A stretch of DNA of 62,200 nt from Flavobacteriaceae bacterium. Lineage in GTDB: Bacteria > Bacteroidota > Bacteroidia > Flavobacteriales > Weeksellaceae. The notes below the pieces were generated by a model. That model did no database searches. It was not told the origin of the DNA and saw only the letters and a list, made by a program, of their open reading frames with translations. The translations under genes and the position numbers were made by a program. Positions 17,159 through 26,123 of the stretch are shown in pieces (within the stretch, counting starts at the first letter, position 1; each line of letters starts with the position of its first letter). The stretch is from positions 1 through 62,200 of the forward strand of contig JAITMJ010000005.1 of NCBI GenBank assembly GCA_031277475.1, in the 5' to 3' direction.

Positions 17159-18301
17159 CTAAAAATTAATCACCGCCAAATACGTCAATCCGGCTATGAT
17201 TGCGGAAATAGGAATCGTCAAAATCCACGCCCAAAGTAAACTTACCGTAATTCCCCAGCGAACGGCGGAAATGCGTTTCGTCAAACCAACGCCGATGATG
17301 GACCCCGTAATCGTATGTGTGGTGGAAACCGGAATCCCGAAATGATCGGTGATGAACAGCGTAATCGCTCCGGCAGTTTCTGCGCTCACACCTTCAAGCG
17401 GCGTTACTTTCGTGATTTTTGTTCCCATCGTTTTGATGATTTTCCAGCCGCCGCTCATCGTTCCAAGCGCAATCGCGATGAAGGAAACCAAAGGAACCCA
17501 AAGGTAATGTTTCGTGAAATAATCAAATCTGTCGGCGGAAGCCAATTCTGCATAAACAGGGTCGTTCAGCAAATCGACATGATAAAAAATAACCGCCGCT
17601 CCGATGATTCCCATTACTTTTTGGGCATCGTTCAAACCGTGTCCGATGCTGAACAACGCGGAAGAAACCAATTGCATTTTTTTAAACGCGCGATCTGCTT
17701 TGTGCGGATTGGATTTTTTGTAAAGATTAATGATAACTAATGTGATGATAATCGAAATAATCATCCCGATAAAAGGTGCCAGAAATATGAACAGAAATAT
17801 CGGAATCACTTTATCAAATTTCACGACGCTTTGTGTAGTCAGTTGTTTCACAGCAAGTTGCAGCGTATCAAAAAAACCGAAATTCGGATGTTGAGCGGCG
17901 ATATCGCGATAATCCATCAGCAAAGCGTGCATCAAAGCGGCTCCGAGAAATCCGCCGATTAAAGTATGCGATGATGATGACGGAATCCCGAACCACCACG
18001 TCAAAAGATTCCAGAAAATAGCGGCGATTAATCCTGAAAAAATCACTTCCAGCGTGATGAAATTTTCGTTTACGGTTTTGGCAATTGTATTTCCGATTTT
18101 AAAACCTCCGGGCAAAAGATAGGCGGCGAGAAAAAATGCGGCGAAATTCCAAAGTGCAGCCCAAAGCACGGCTTGAAAAGGCGACAAAACTTTTGTGGAA
18201 ACAATGGTAGCGATGGAATTGGCGGCATCGTGAAAACCATTGATATAATCAAATATTAACGCTAAAACGATAATGACGACAAGTAGAACAGGAAACTCCA
18301 T
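17159..18301 (-). CDS. PiT-type inorganic phosphate transporter
   Basis: The product has 380 residues and about ten membrane helices. It carries both PiT signatures: DYINGFHDAANSIATIVST near residues 18-36 and GIPVSTTHTITGS near 325-337. This family moves phosphate with a cation (H+ or as a metal-phosphate complex) through the inner membrane. It lies 10 bp downstream of the DUF47 gene in one operon, the standard arrangement. No Pho box was recognised. Confidence 0.95.
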   Translation of the reverse strand: MEFPVLLVVIIVLALIFDYINGFHDAANSIATIVSTKVLSPFQAVLWAALWNFAAFFLAAYLLPGGFKIGNTIAKTVNENFITLEVIFSGLIAAIFWNLLTWWFGIPSSSSHTLIGGFLGAALMHALLMDYRDIAAQHPNFGFFDTLQLAVKQLTTQSVVKFDKVIPIFLFIFLAPFIGMIISIIITLVIINLYKKSNPHKADRAFKKMQLVSSALFSIGHGLNDAQKVMGIIGAAVIFYHVDLLNDPVYAELASADRFDYFTKHYLWVPLVSFIAIALGTMSGGWKIIKTMGTKITKVTPLEGVSAETAGAITLFITDHFGIPVSTTHTITGSIIGVGLTKRISAVRWGITVSLLWAWILTIPISAIIAGLTYLAVINF

Positions 18302-18311
18302 TTTTCAAGTT

Positions 18312-18950
18312 TTAGGCGTATTTTATCATAATGGTTTCTATCGTATTGGCTACGTCTTCGGCTTTATCCGTAACGATTTCCAAGTAATTCAGCACCGATG
18401 ATATTTTGATGATGTTGATGGCATCTCCGGTTTCAAAAAGTTCCACCATCGAGTTGGAAAGCAAGTCGTCCGCGATGTTTTCAATGGAATTTATTTTGAT
18501 GCAGGCTTCTTTCACTTGCTCCATATTTTTAAAACCTTTCAAATTTTTCATCGCAGTTTGGATTTCCAGACAGGCTTTGTGAATCAGCAGTGCAAAATCT
18601 GCGTAAGCCTTCATGTGCGGAGATTTGTAGAGGAAAATATATTTCGCGGAAGCGTAGATATAATCGGCGATATCGTCTAAACCGGTTGCCAATGTGTGAA
18701 TATCTTCGCGGTCAAAAGGCGTGATAAAATTCTTGCTGAGTGCCACAAAAATTTCGTGTGTCAAGTTGTCGTTTTTGTGTTCATAGTCGCTCAAGAGTTT
18801 CAGCATAGAATCGTCGTTGAGGTCAAAATCTTTAAAACCGTTTTTAAAATCTTCAGCCATCGCCACCAGATTGTCGGTTACTTTCTCGAACAGCACATAA
18901 AAGACTTTGTCTTTCGGCTGAAAAGCGTGAAAAATATTGCCAATTCCCAT
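18312..18950 (-). CDS. DUF47/PhoU-like accessory protein of the PiT transporter
   Basis: The product has 212 residues, all-helical in pattern, starting MGIGNIFHAFQPKDKVFYVL and including DREDIHTLATGLDDIADYIY, the PhoU-like metal-binding helix with Glu and Asp. DUF47 proteins are encoded with PiT transporters and are thought to regulate them. It is the first gene of the two-gene operon. Confidence 0.93.
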   Translation of the reverse strand: MGIGNIFHAFQPKDKVFYVLFEKVTDNLVAMAEDFKNGFKDFDLNDDSMLKLLSDYEHKNDNLTHEIFVALSKNFITPFDREDIHTLATGLDDIADYIYASAKYIFLYKSPHMKAYADFALLIHKACLEIQTAMKNLKGFKNMEQVKEACIKINSIENIADDLLSNSMVELFETGDAINIIKISSVLNYLEIVTDKAEDVANTIETIMIKYA

Positions 18951-19044
18951 ATTTTTATTAATTCAAAGTTCAAAAATTCAAAGTTCAACGTTTCGACAGG
19001 CTCAACGTGACAATAGTTTAAAGTTTAAGGTTTAAATCTCGAAA

Positions 19045-19089
<45 letters not shown>

Positions 19090-19224
19090 AAAATGCAAAT
19101 ATCCGCAATCGAGTTTTAATTTTAATATTAATTTTTGTTAATATTCGGGTAATAAATATAATCTATCTCTTCTTCAAGGACTAATTTGTGTGTTTAATTT
19201 GTTTATGAAATTTTATCGCAAATC

Positions 19225-19355
19225 GAGGCTGTCTCGAAAGCATGCAGATGACACAGATTTTGCAGATTTACGCGGATAAAAGAAAATATCATTTCTGATA
19301 TTCAGATAAATAAATTGGCGTTATCTGCGTGCTAAATTACTTTTAAGACAGTCTC
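19225..19355. mobile_element. MITE-like element of 131 bp
   Basis: The left end GAGGCTGTCTCGAAAG (19225-19240) is an imperfect inverted repeat of the right end CTTTTAAGACAGTCTC (19340-19355). These ends resemble those of common Bacteroidota IS elements. The interior contains CACAGATTTTGCAGATTTACGCGGAT, a phrase similar to strings at 4795-4830, with no ORF. No convincing target duplication is seen. Confidence 0.55.
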
Positions 19356-19382
19356 ATTTGAAGAATATTTTTTATTTTTTTT

Positions 19383-20288
19383 CTACGGTTTTTTTTCTTC
19401 ACGAATTTTTTTAATACTGACATTCAATTCGTTTCCCAAAAGCATTAAAATAATATTGATATTAATCCAAACCATTGCGATGATGATGGTTCCGATGGAG
19501 CCGTATAAAACGTTGTAGCGTGCAAAATTTTTGAGGTAAATCGCAAAAAGATAGGTGAGCAAAACGAACAAAACGGTTGTGAAAACGGCTCCGGGAATTG
19601 CCTGTTTCCAAGCGGTAATTTTCATACAACCTGCCCAATAGAAAAGGCTTAAAAGCATAAAATAAAAAAACGGAAACGAAATATATCCGATGATTTTCGC
19701 CAAATTGTTCACAAACCACGAAATATGATATTCGGGTGAAAGGAGTTTTAAAACTACTTCGCTGTAATAGATTCCAAAAATCGAGAGTACAATTAACACC
19801 ACAAAAGCAGAGGTAATTCCGATGGAAATAGCGTATTCTTTAAAGAAATTTCTTTTCAATCTGGTGCTGGCATTGAAACCGTTGATGAGCGAATGTGTTC
19901 CGCTGGTTCCGAAAATCAGGGCTAAAAGTATGGAAAGTTTATTCACTTTTTTCAAGTTCGGGATGAGGTTGGTTTGGATATAATCCGTGATTTCATTCAG
20001 AATATTTTCGGGGAGAATTTTCGGCATCAAAACATTAAAAATATAGTATTGAAGTTCGGTGTAGTGCGGTAAATACGGCAAAAGGGAAAGCAAAAACAGA
20101 ATAAACGGAAATAAACTCAGAAAAAACGCCCACGAAATCGCGGCAGCCTGCTTTCCTATTTGATTTTCAAAAATTCCTTTGGCATAAAACCCGAACATTT
20201 TCCACAACGAAATTCCCAAAAAAGGAATGTGGATTCCATCGAGAAAACTTTTGATTTTTAAAAGAAATTTTGGGGTTTTCAGAGACAT
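19383..20288 (-). CDS. YihY/BrkB-family inner-membrane protein
   Basis: The product has 301 residues from the chosen start (MSLKTPKFLLK). The frame stays open to an ATG at 20351, but the -7 box TATCTTTG (20314-20307) lies inside that extension, so 20288 is preferred. Six membrane helices are visible, and QAAAISWAFFLSLFPFILFL and GSIGTIIIAMVWININIILM are characteristic of the family. The family was once called ribonuclease BN, but that assignment was withdrawn for the E. coli protein. Function is unknown. Confidence 0.9.
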   Translation of the reverse strand: MSLKTPKFLLKIKSFLDGIHIPFLGISLWKMFGFYAKGIFENQIGKQAAAISWAFFLSLFPFILFLLSLLPYLPHYTELQYYIFNVLMPKILPENILNEITDYIQTNLIPNLKKVNKLSILLALIFGTSGTHSLINGFNASTRLKRNFFKEYAISIGITSAFVVLIVLSIFGIYYSEVVLKLLSPEYHISWFVNNLAKIIGYISFPFFYFMLLSLFYWAGCMKITAWKQAIPGAVFTTVLFVLLTYLFAIYLKNFARYNVLYGSIGTIIIAMVWININIILMLLGNELNVSIKKIREEKKP

Positions 20289-20306
20289 TGGTCTGCGTTT
20301 GTGAAA

Positions 20307-20314
20307 CAAAGATA
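20307..20314 (-). promoter_or_regulatory. -7 box TATCTTTG of the YihY gene
   Basis: A perfect TAnnTTTG on the minus strand, 18 nt before ATG 20288. It rules against the longer start at 20351. Confidence 0.75.
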
Positions 20315-20385
20315 ATGAAACTGATGATTTAATAATCATGTAAAAATTCATGCTTTAATCAAATTAAAATTTTTAAAAAGTCTTT

Positions 20386-20393
20386 TATCTTTG
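20386..20393 (+). promoter_or_regulatory. -7 box TATCTTTG of the methyltransferase gene
   Basis: A perfect TAnnTTTG followed by C, giving a leader of about 22 nt before ATG 20423. Confidence 0.75.
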
Positions 20394-20422
20394 CGCTTTA
20401 CTCTTCTAATCAAAATTAAAAA

Positions 20423-21208
20423 ATGAATAAACTCACGCTTTTTATTAAAAAAAACTCATCCGTAAAACTGCGAATTTTTTTCAGGAAAACGAGGTGGAAA
20501 TTCCTTTATTATTATCAAAGCATCGTTTGTTTTAAATTCAAAAAAGAGTATTATTGTCCTGTAAATCGCAAAAAATACAGAACTTTTATCAAAACAAAAA
20601 AATTGCTTTTGTCTCCGGATTTGGGTGCTCGGCAGCGGCATCGTTTTATTTGGCATTATCTTTCCGAAAATACTAATGTTCTGAAAATCAACAGCAAACT
20701 TCTGCATATTTCTCCCGAATATTGTTTTTATGAAAAATTCAGAAAACAAAAAAACATCGAATATTTTCCTGTGGACAAATTTGAGCCGGGCTATGATTAT
20801 TTGTCGCTGACCAAAAATTTTGATTTGTTGGGTGATGATTTACCAAAACATGAATACGATTTCATAATATGCAACCATGTTTTGGAACATATTATTGATG
20901 ATAAAACGGCGATTAATAACATTTTTTCGATGTTAAAAACCGGAGGAACAGCCATTGTTTCCGTTCCGATTTTGCCGAATAATCAACCCACTTTTGAAGA
21001 TTTTTCCATCGCATCACCAAAAGAAAGAAAAAAATATTTCGGACAATGGGACCACGTTCGATATTACGGAACGGATATCTGCCGCAGATTTTCGGATGCA
21101 GGATTTGATGTAAAAACCATAAAATCAGACGATTATTTCTCCGGAAAAGAATTAAAAACTTTCGGCGTTTCCAAAGAATCTTATTTGTTTGAATTGCGAA
21201 AACACTAA
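20423..21208 (+). CDS. SAM-dependent methyltransferase (class I), small-molecule or glycan type
   Basis: The product has 261 residues. The N-terminal 60 are strongly basic and lack the usual motif I glycine-rich loop in clear form. The region DYLSLTKNFDLL, then HEYDFIICNHVLEHIIDDK (motif near residue 150) and MLKTGGTAIVSVPILPNN match the post-I and motif II/III region of Methyltransf_11/25 enzymes. Late residues include a QWDHVRYYGTDICRRF segment common in such enzymes of polysaccharide loci. The neighbour (21309) is a polysaccharide flippase on the other strand, so a glycan substrate is possible but unproven. Confidence 0.8.
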   Translation: MNKLTLFIKKNSSVKLRIFFRKTRWKFLYYYQSIVCFKFKKEYYCPVNRKKYRTFIKTKKLLLSPDLGARQRHRFIWHYLSENTNVLKINSKLLHISPEYCFYEKFRKQKNIEYFPVDKFEPGYDYLSLTKNFDLLGDDLPKHEYDFIICNHVLEHIIDDKTAINNIFSMLKTGGTAIVSVPILPNNQPTFEDFSIASPKERKKYFGQWDHVRYYGTDICRRFSDAGFDVKTIKSDDYFSGKELKTFGVSKESYLFELRKH

Positions 21209-21308
21209 GAACGTTTTGGCTTTTATCGTGAAAGATATTATTTCATCTGTTTATATTTTATTTTTCAGCGGTCAGATAGAACACTTCCGTTTGTGTGTCA
21301 ATATTTTG

Positions 21309-22799
21309 TCATGGGCGTTTCATTTTAAACAGACTTTTCAGAAAATTTTTATTTAAAAAATCTTCAATCGGGAAAATTTTTAGAAAATAATTTCCGATTA
21401 GAAAGAATACCAAAACGACTGTCGGTTTGCAGATTAAATTCAGAAAATTGCTTTCAAATTCGGGCAAAATTGTAATGGAAGAAGTAATCGCTAAAGTTGC
21501 GATGATGGAAGCGAACATCATTTCAAAACTCAGCGGGAAAACTTTGAATTTCCAATAGTTGAAAATAATTTTTGCGAAGTTAAAAAGTGTGAGCGAAACA
21601 GCGTAAGCAATAGCAATTCCGAGCAATTCGAGGTTGGTGTATTTCAGAAAAATAAAGTTCAGAATCACGGTTGTAGCCGCCAGAAAAAGCATTACCACAA
21701 TATTGAAACGATAATATTTCGACATGGAAATGATGTGTCCGTTGAAACCGGTTGCCAAATCGAAAAGCATTGCAACGCCTACAATCCAAATTACGGGTTC
21801 AAATTGCTTCAACAAATCGCCGTTTTTCATAAAATTTGCGAGATACGGAAAACCGACGAAAATACAGGAAAGCAGCACCAATCCTACAAAAAATAAAGTG
21901 AGCGATGTTTTTTTGTGAAAGCGGTCGAGTTCTTCAAAATCGTTTTCGGCAATGTGTTTATTCACAATCGGCGTGGAAATATTATACAAACCCATCGCCG
22001 GAACGCTGATGAGCGAAATCACGGCGAACAAAGTGCTGTAAATCCCGTTCAGTTCAAAGTTTAGAAATTCGACAATCATAAAGTTGTCTATTCGGAGGGC
22101 TACAAATTGCCCGATATTTCCGAGAAATCCGAAGAAACTATAGTTTAAAATATTTTTCCAAAGGTTGTTTTCGGTGAAATAATTTAGTTTGAAATCGGGT
22201 TTTATTTTTTCGAGTTTATTAGTGTAAATGCTGATACCGACGAGTCCCAGAAAAAAAACGGCGATAAAAAAAGCGTAGGCGGATTTTTCCGAAAAGTGCA
22301 GGAAAAAGAACAGGCAAAACGCTCCCAAATTGGCGATTTTTGGAAAAAGATTGTCGAAAATACTCGGAATCACGATGCGTTTGTAGTTGGAAACGAATTT
22401 TCCGAAAACGGTACTCAAAGCCAAAACAAGAATCAGCGGGAAAATCAGGCGTTTCATTTTCCATATTTCGCTGAATTTGAGTTCAGGAAAGAGATAATTA
22501 ATTAAAAAATAAAGACCGACTAAAACCAAGAAATTGACGATTATAAAAACCAGCGAAAGCGATAGAAAATTGTGATGTTTTTTGTCTTTAAAAGTTTGAT
22601 GAAAAAATTTCACATTGGAAAAAGACAGTCCGAAAACCACGATTGGAACCAGCATTTCCGCCGTTGAGAGGACGTAGCGAAGTTTTCCGTAGAATTCCAA
22701 ATCGTGTGTGAAAACCACGAGCACCGAGAAAGTTCCCAGCAAAAATCCGAGATATCCGATGATGGAATATTTGAAACCTTGTCTTGCAACGACGCTCAT
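21309..22799 (-). CDS. Oligosaccharide flippase (polysaccharide biosynthesis/Wzx family)
   Basis: The product has 496 residues and about 14 hydrophobic helices. The N-terminus MSVVARQGFKYSIIGYLGFLLG, the segment AMGLYNISTPIVNKHIAEND and the whole MATE-like layout fit membrane flippases that carry lipid-linked sugars across the inner membrane. Start is supported by a -7 box (22826-22819) about 20 nt upstream. No glycosyltransferase cluster surrounds it. Confidence 0.88.
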   Translation of the reverse strand: MSVVARQGFKYSIIGYLGFLLGTFSVLVVFTHDLEFYGKLRYVLSTAEMLVPIVVFGLSFSNVKFFHQTFKDKKHHNFLSLSLVFIIVNFLVLVGLYFLINYLFPELKFSEIWKMKRLIFPLILVLALSTVFGKFVSNYKRIVIPSIFDNLFPKIANLGAFCLFFFLHFSEKSAYAFFIAVFFLGLVGISIYTNKLEKIKPDFKLNYFTENNLWKNILNYSFFGFLGNIGQFVALRIDNFMIVEFLNFELNGIYSTLFAVISLISVPAMGLYNISTPIVNKHIAENDFEELDRFHKKTSLTLFFVGLVLLSCIFVGFPYLANFMKNGDLLKQFEPVIWIVGVAMLFDLATGFNGHIISMSKYYRFNIVVMLFLAATTVILNFIFLKYTNLELLGIAIAYAVSLTLFNFAKIIFNYWKFKVFPLSFEMMFASIIATLAITSSITILPEFESNFLNLICKPTVVLVFFLIGNYFLKIFPIEDFLNKNFLKSLFKMKRP

Positions 22800-22818
22800 T
22801 TATGAAATGTAAGAAACG

Positions 22819-22826
22819 CAAATATA
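22819..22826 (-). promoter_or_regulatory. -7 box TATATTTG of the flippase gene
   Basis: A perfect TAnnTTTG followed by C, 19 nt before ATG 22799. Confidence 0.7.
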
Positions 22827-22914
22827 AGAATTAGACGCGAGATGAGAGGGATGAGATACGAAATGAGATGTTTAGCGGTTTGAAAAATTATTTTCATAAT
22901 TCAAGAAAAAGTTG

Positions 22915-22922
22915 TAAATTTG
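22915..22922 (+). promoter_or_regulatory. -7 box TAAATTTG of the initiator tRNA gene
   Basis: A perfect TAnnTTTG followed by C, 11 nt before the mature tRNA 5' end. Confidence 0.75.
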
Positions 22923-22933
22923 CCGCACGAAAT

Positions 22934-23006
<73 letters not shown>

Positions 23007-23011
23007 CAACA

Positions 23012-23041
23012 AATCTCAATTTTAGGATTGGGATTTTTTTG
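23012..23041 (+). terminator. Rho-independent terminator after tRNA-fMet
   Basis: The stem AATCTCAAT/ATTGGGATT (one wobble) with loop TTTAGG is followed by a T-run, 6 bp beyond the tRNA. Confidence 0.85.
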
Positions 23042-23197
23042 TTTTTATGTGATTCGCTTTTGTTTAAGGAGATTTTCACAAGTTTTCCTTCTTTTAAATT
23101 TTCTGAAATTATTTTCAAATTACTTTATTTTTTTGAGAAATTAGGCATACAAGAAGGTATAAATTTTATGGAGTTAGCGCCAAAATATACATTATTT

Positions 23198-23228
23198 TAA
23201 GAGCCTGTTTAAATTTTTGGCTAAAGCC
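23198..23228. mobile_element. Solitary IS5-like end
   Basis: TAA followed by GAGCCTGTTTAAATTTTTGGCTAAAGCC. It matches the right end of the MITE at 14368-14543 over about 28 bp in inverted orientation, and the IS end at 102-116. No partner end was found within the gap, so this is a remnant or a truncated insertion. Confidence 0.6.
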
Positions 23229-23352
23229 GATGGAAGAAATTAAAAAAAAGCGTAAAGCCCTCCCAAAGATTTGTAGAAAAAGAATGAGCGTAAAGTTTGT
23301 CCGGATCTCCTTCGGAACCGAACCTTAAAACACTTTGTCAAAATTGAATAGA

Positions 23353-23386
23353 AAAAAAACTCGCCCAAAAACAAGCGAGTTTTTTG
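23353..23386. terminator. Bidirectional terminator-like palindrome
   Basis: The stem AAAAACTCGC/GCGAGTTTTTT has an A-rich loop. The A-run and T-run on either side make it work in both directions. It lies about 170 bp beyond the end of the minus-strand outer-membrane gene. Confidence 0.7.
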
Positions 23387-23524
23387 AAAAAATTAGTTTG
23401 AATATGGCTTTTGGCTATTCGCTTTTGGCGATTGGCTCTTTGCTTTTTGTCACACTGATTCTTCGACTGCCCTTCGACCTCGCTCAGGATGACATTGCTC
23501 AGAATGACAAATCGAAGCGTTGCG

Positions 23525-23551
23525 ATTTTTCCCCCTTCGGGGGACAGGGGG
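23525..23551. repeat. Left copy of an inverted repeat bracketing the beta-barrel gene
   Basis: TTTTTCCCCCTTCGGGGGACAGGGGG; its reverse complement recurs, with one change, at 25823-25848 in the signal-peptide codons of the same gene. The core CCCCCTTCGGGGG is itself a hairpin. Similar strings are common dispersed repeats in Bacteroidota. Confidence 0.7.
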
Positions 23552-23554
23552 CAT

Positions 23555-25879
23555 TCACCGCGTTCTGTTTTTAATATCATCCGCAGCGTTGCCGATTTCG
23601 CGGATTTTTTTCACTTTCTGATTTCCGAAATTATACACAATGCTCGCCCCGAAACTCCTTCGGAAATTGTCTTGATACACATAAATAAAATTTCCGTTTT
23701 CCTGATTATTTTCAATCGTGATGAGGTTTGTGCGGAGAATATCGTTTGCAAAAACGCTGAACGTCCAATCGTTCCAAATTTTTTTCAAAGTCAGGTCGAG
23801 GCTTTGAAGATTTTTCAGCATTCCCAATTCGATTTGCTGTTTGTCCACATAAAAATAATTGATTCCCAAAAACCACGTTTTCGCTTTGTCCAAACGAATG
23901 TTGTTATTGGTTTGAATGAATAAACTCGCAGACGTTGTATTCAGTACAAATTCCGGAAAAACATCGCCGGAAGTGGGATCCACGCTCAAACTTCCTGTGT
24001 TTTTGTTGAATTGAACTCCGAGATTAAAATTCGTGGTAAGATATTGTTTGAAAAAAGATTTATTCATTCCGAGAGCGATTGCCGCCTCTTGTTTATCGCC
24101 AAAATTGGTTCGGATGTAGCGCAATTCTTGAACTTTATCAATAATCGGATTTCCGCCCGCGTCCAAAACCGGATTTCCGTTTTCGTCCAAACGCGGAATA
24201 TCGCTCGTTCTTTGCAGCGGAACTTGCACGATTTGATCTTTGTAAAACGAATGGCTCAAAATCAAGAAATACGAACTTTTAAACATATACGTAAATTCCT
24301 GATTATAAGTGGATTGCGACTTCACGAAAGGATTATTTTGCGTGTAGTTGTAGTCCGTCAAATACGTTCTGCGCGGATTGATTTCCCAAAAACGCGGACG
24401 CTGCATTCTACCGGAAAATGCGTAGGAAACGTTGTGATTATCATTAATTTGATAATTCAAACTGACGTATGGAAGCCAATTGTTGTAATTTCTTTCGATG
24501 CTTCGCATTTCCTCGTTCGGCGCATTGTCGGAAGTTCCCAAACTTTTCGTGATTTCGTAGCGGGTGCCGATTTTCCCTGAAAATTTATCGGAAAATTTTT
24601 TCTCTAAAGTCAAATAAAATCCGTAAATATTTTCATCGTAAATAAAATGGTTCGGCGAAGATTCCAAATCCATATGGTTCAAAGTTCCGTCCACGTTGTA
24701 AAAATAATTGTAGGCATCGTCTTTCGTATCGTTATCGGTTTTGGTTTTGTTAAAATTTCCGCCGACAGAAACCGTGAAATCGTTTTTAAATTTCTGAATA
24801 TAATCCACAGTTGCAGAAAAATTATCAATCATTTGCGGAATATTTTGGTAGATGTATTTCGTCAAATTTCCGTCTGTTCCGTTTTCGGAAGATTGATAGG
24901 TGAAATTGTCCGTAGATTGAAATCTTTTATAATTCAAATATGCAGCGTTCAAATTCAGTTTGCTTCCCAAAGAATCGAGTTTCAGTTCGTAATTCAAATT
25001 GAGATTATTGTCGTAGGCACGGGCGTTTTCATTGTCGAGGGAACGGGTAAAAACGGTAACTTCTTGATTTGTATTTTGGTCAAAAGACTTGATGGTGTTG
25101 AAAAAATTGATTTCGTTTCCATAACTTTTATTCGCCCGAGTGTTCCAGCTTAAAGCGAGATTTGATTTTTCATTTAATTGATAATCCATATTCAAATAGC
25201 CGCCGATATTTTTGTCGGGACCAACAATGGCATCGCTAACCGACGACACAAAATTGTCGCTGTTTCCGTTGTTCAGTATTATAATTTGCGGATTGATATT
25301 TTCATTGCCGAAAATATTGGCGGAAATTCCGAGTTTATTTTTTCTGTAATTCGCGGAAAAACTCGAAGAATTGTCGCTGTATTTTTGGTTTGCAGAAGCC
25401 GACATTCGCATATTCCCGTTGATTCCGTCCGAAGTTTTTTTCTTTAAAACGATGTTGATAATTCCGTCCGAAGATTCCACCTGATATTCGCTTCCGGGCA
25501 TCGTGATGACTTCAATTTTCTGGATATTTTCGGCGGGCGTATTTTTCAAAAATTGAGTTAAAGATTCCGCATCCATATTGCTTTTTCTGCCGTTGATGTA
25601 GATTAAAGCGTTGTTTTTTCCGGCGATTTTCAGGGTTTTATCGTCTGTGGAAGAAAGCAGCGGCGTTTGTTTCAAAATATCGAAAGTAGTATTTCCTTTG
25701 GCGATTGGCGTGTTGGAAATATCGAAAACAAAACGGTCGGATTCTTTTTTAAAGACTTTTTTCGTCATCAAAACTTCCTGAATATTTTCGGTTTTCAAAG
25801 TGTCCGACTGAGCGGATAAGCCCCCTGTCCCCCAAAGGGGGAAAATGCTTATCAGAATTAAATTTTTTAATGTTTTCAT
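23555..25879 (-). CDS. Outer-membrane beta-barrel protein (OMP_b-brl_3 / TonB-receptor-like)
   Basis: The product has 774 residues. The signal peptide runs to SAQ near residue 24. The plug-like region has RFVFDISNTPIAKGNTTFDIL, the phrase LIYINGRKSNMDAESLTQFL and IQKIEVITMPGSEYQVESSDG, followed by IINIVLKKK. These are hallmark strings of the OMP_b-brl_3 family, which are TonB-receptor-like barrels without a classical TonB box. The rest is alternating strands with Asn-rich loops. The residues FPLWGTGGL inside the signal peptide are encoded by the right copy of the inverted repeat, an odd overlap. The substrate is unknown, and there is no accessory gene. Confidence 0.9.
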   Translation of the reverse strand: MKTLKNLILISIFPLWGTGGLSAQSDTLKTENIQEVLMTKKVFKKESDRFVFDISNTPIAKGNTTFDILKQTPLLSSTDDKTLKIAGKNNALIYINGRKSNMDAESLTQFLKNTPAENIQKIEVITMPGSEYQVESSDGIINIVLKKKTSDGINGNMRMSASANQKYSDNSSSFSANYRKNKLGISANIFGNENINPQIIILNNGNSDNFVSSVSDAIVGPDKNIGGYLNMDYQLNEKSNLALSWNTRANKSYGNEINFFNTIKSFDQNTNQEVTVFTRSLDNENARAYDNNLNLNYELKLDSLGSKLNLNAAYLNYKRFQSTDNFTYQSSENGTDGNLTKYIYQNIPQMIDNFSATVDYIQKFKNDFTVSVGGNFNKTKTDNDTKDDAYNYFYNVDGTLNHMDLESSPNHFIYDENIYGFYLTLEKKFSDKFSGKIGTRYEITKSLGTSDNAPNEEMRSIERNYNNWLPYVSLNYQINDNHNVSYAFSGRMQRPRFWEINPRRTYLTDYNYTQNNPFVKSQSTYNQEFTYMFKSSYFLILSHSFYKDQIVQVPLQRTSDIPRLDENGNPVLDAGGNPIIDKVQELRYIRTNFGDKQEAAIALGMNKSFFKQYLTTNFNLGVQFNKNTGSLSVDPTSGDVFPEFVLNTTSASLFIQTNNNIRLDKAKTWFLGINYFYVDKQQIELGMLKNLQSLDLTLKKIWNDWTFSVFANDILRTNLITIENNQENGNFIYVYQDNFRRSFGASIVYNFGNQKVKKIREIGNAADDIKNRTR
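25823..25848. repeat. Right copy of the inverted repeat, inside the signal-peptide codons
   Basis: CCCCCTGTCCCCCAAAGGGGG plus flanking A residues; inverted relative to 23525-23551. It is in frame with the beta-barrel gene and supplies the residues FPLWGTGGL. Confidence 0.7.
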
Positions 25880-25988
25880 TTTTTGTTGTATTAAAGTATA
25901 ATGTATTTTGTTTATCTGTTATTCCGTCCTAAACTTGCTTCGGTATCTCACGGAATCTCTTGTTTTCAATAATTTTTGTTTTTCTCAA

Positions 25989-26020
25989 ACTTTGACAAAG
26001 ATTTGAAACTTTGTCAAAGT
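25989..26020. repeat. Nested palindrome element, copy 1
   Basis: ACTTTGACAAAG, spacer ATTTGAA, then ACTTTGTCAAAGT. The right half is the reverse complement of the left half, and each half is itself nearly palindromic. Related copies lie at 29288-29320 and 32588-32621. Confidence 0.75.
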
Positions 26021-26038
26021 GTTAAATCTCAATTTTTT

Positions 26039-26123
26039 GTGCCGCCCTACGGGCGGTTCTTGGATATTTTTCTTTTTCCACAGGCTTGCGCCTGTGGTTA
26101 TTCACATTCAGTCCTACGGACTG
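26039..26123 (+). repeat. Three-hairpin palindromic element, copy B
   Basis: Stem 1 CCGCCC-tac-GGGCGG (26042-26056), linker TTCTTGG..., stem 2 CCACAGGC-ttgc-GCCTGTGG (26078-26097), linker TTATTCACATT, stem 3 CAGTCC-tac-GGACTG (26109-26123), then a T-run. Stem lengths of 6, 8 and 6 bp and both linkers match copy A at 4901-4995. Two pairs in stem 2 and three pairs in stem 3 differ with both arms changed. The T-run after stem 3 could act as a terminator. Confidence 0.8.

Larger units (their letters stand above)
23007..23554. other. Gap with IS-end remnant, terminators and dispersed repeats
   Basis: After the tRNA terminator comes an IS/MITE end (23201-23228), then a palindromic terminator (23353-23386), then a block from 23460 to 23520 of the type TTCGACCTCGCTCAGGATGACA. 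That type, from memory, is a dispersed repeat in this phylum. The left copy of an inverted repeat lies at 23525-23551. Short ORFs on both strands here are translations of the repeats. Confidence 0.7.

Noticed and set aside
20289-20351. Longer start of the YihY-family gene at 20351
   Set aside because: The -7 box TATCTTTG lies between this ATG and the next ATG at 20288, so transcripts would not include it.
23335-23580. Opposing short open reading frames between tRNA-fMet and the beta-barrel gene
   Set aside because: They lie on both strands of the same repeat block (terminator palindrome plus TCGCTCAGGATGACA strings) and have no coding pattern.
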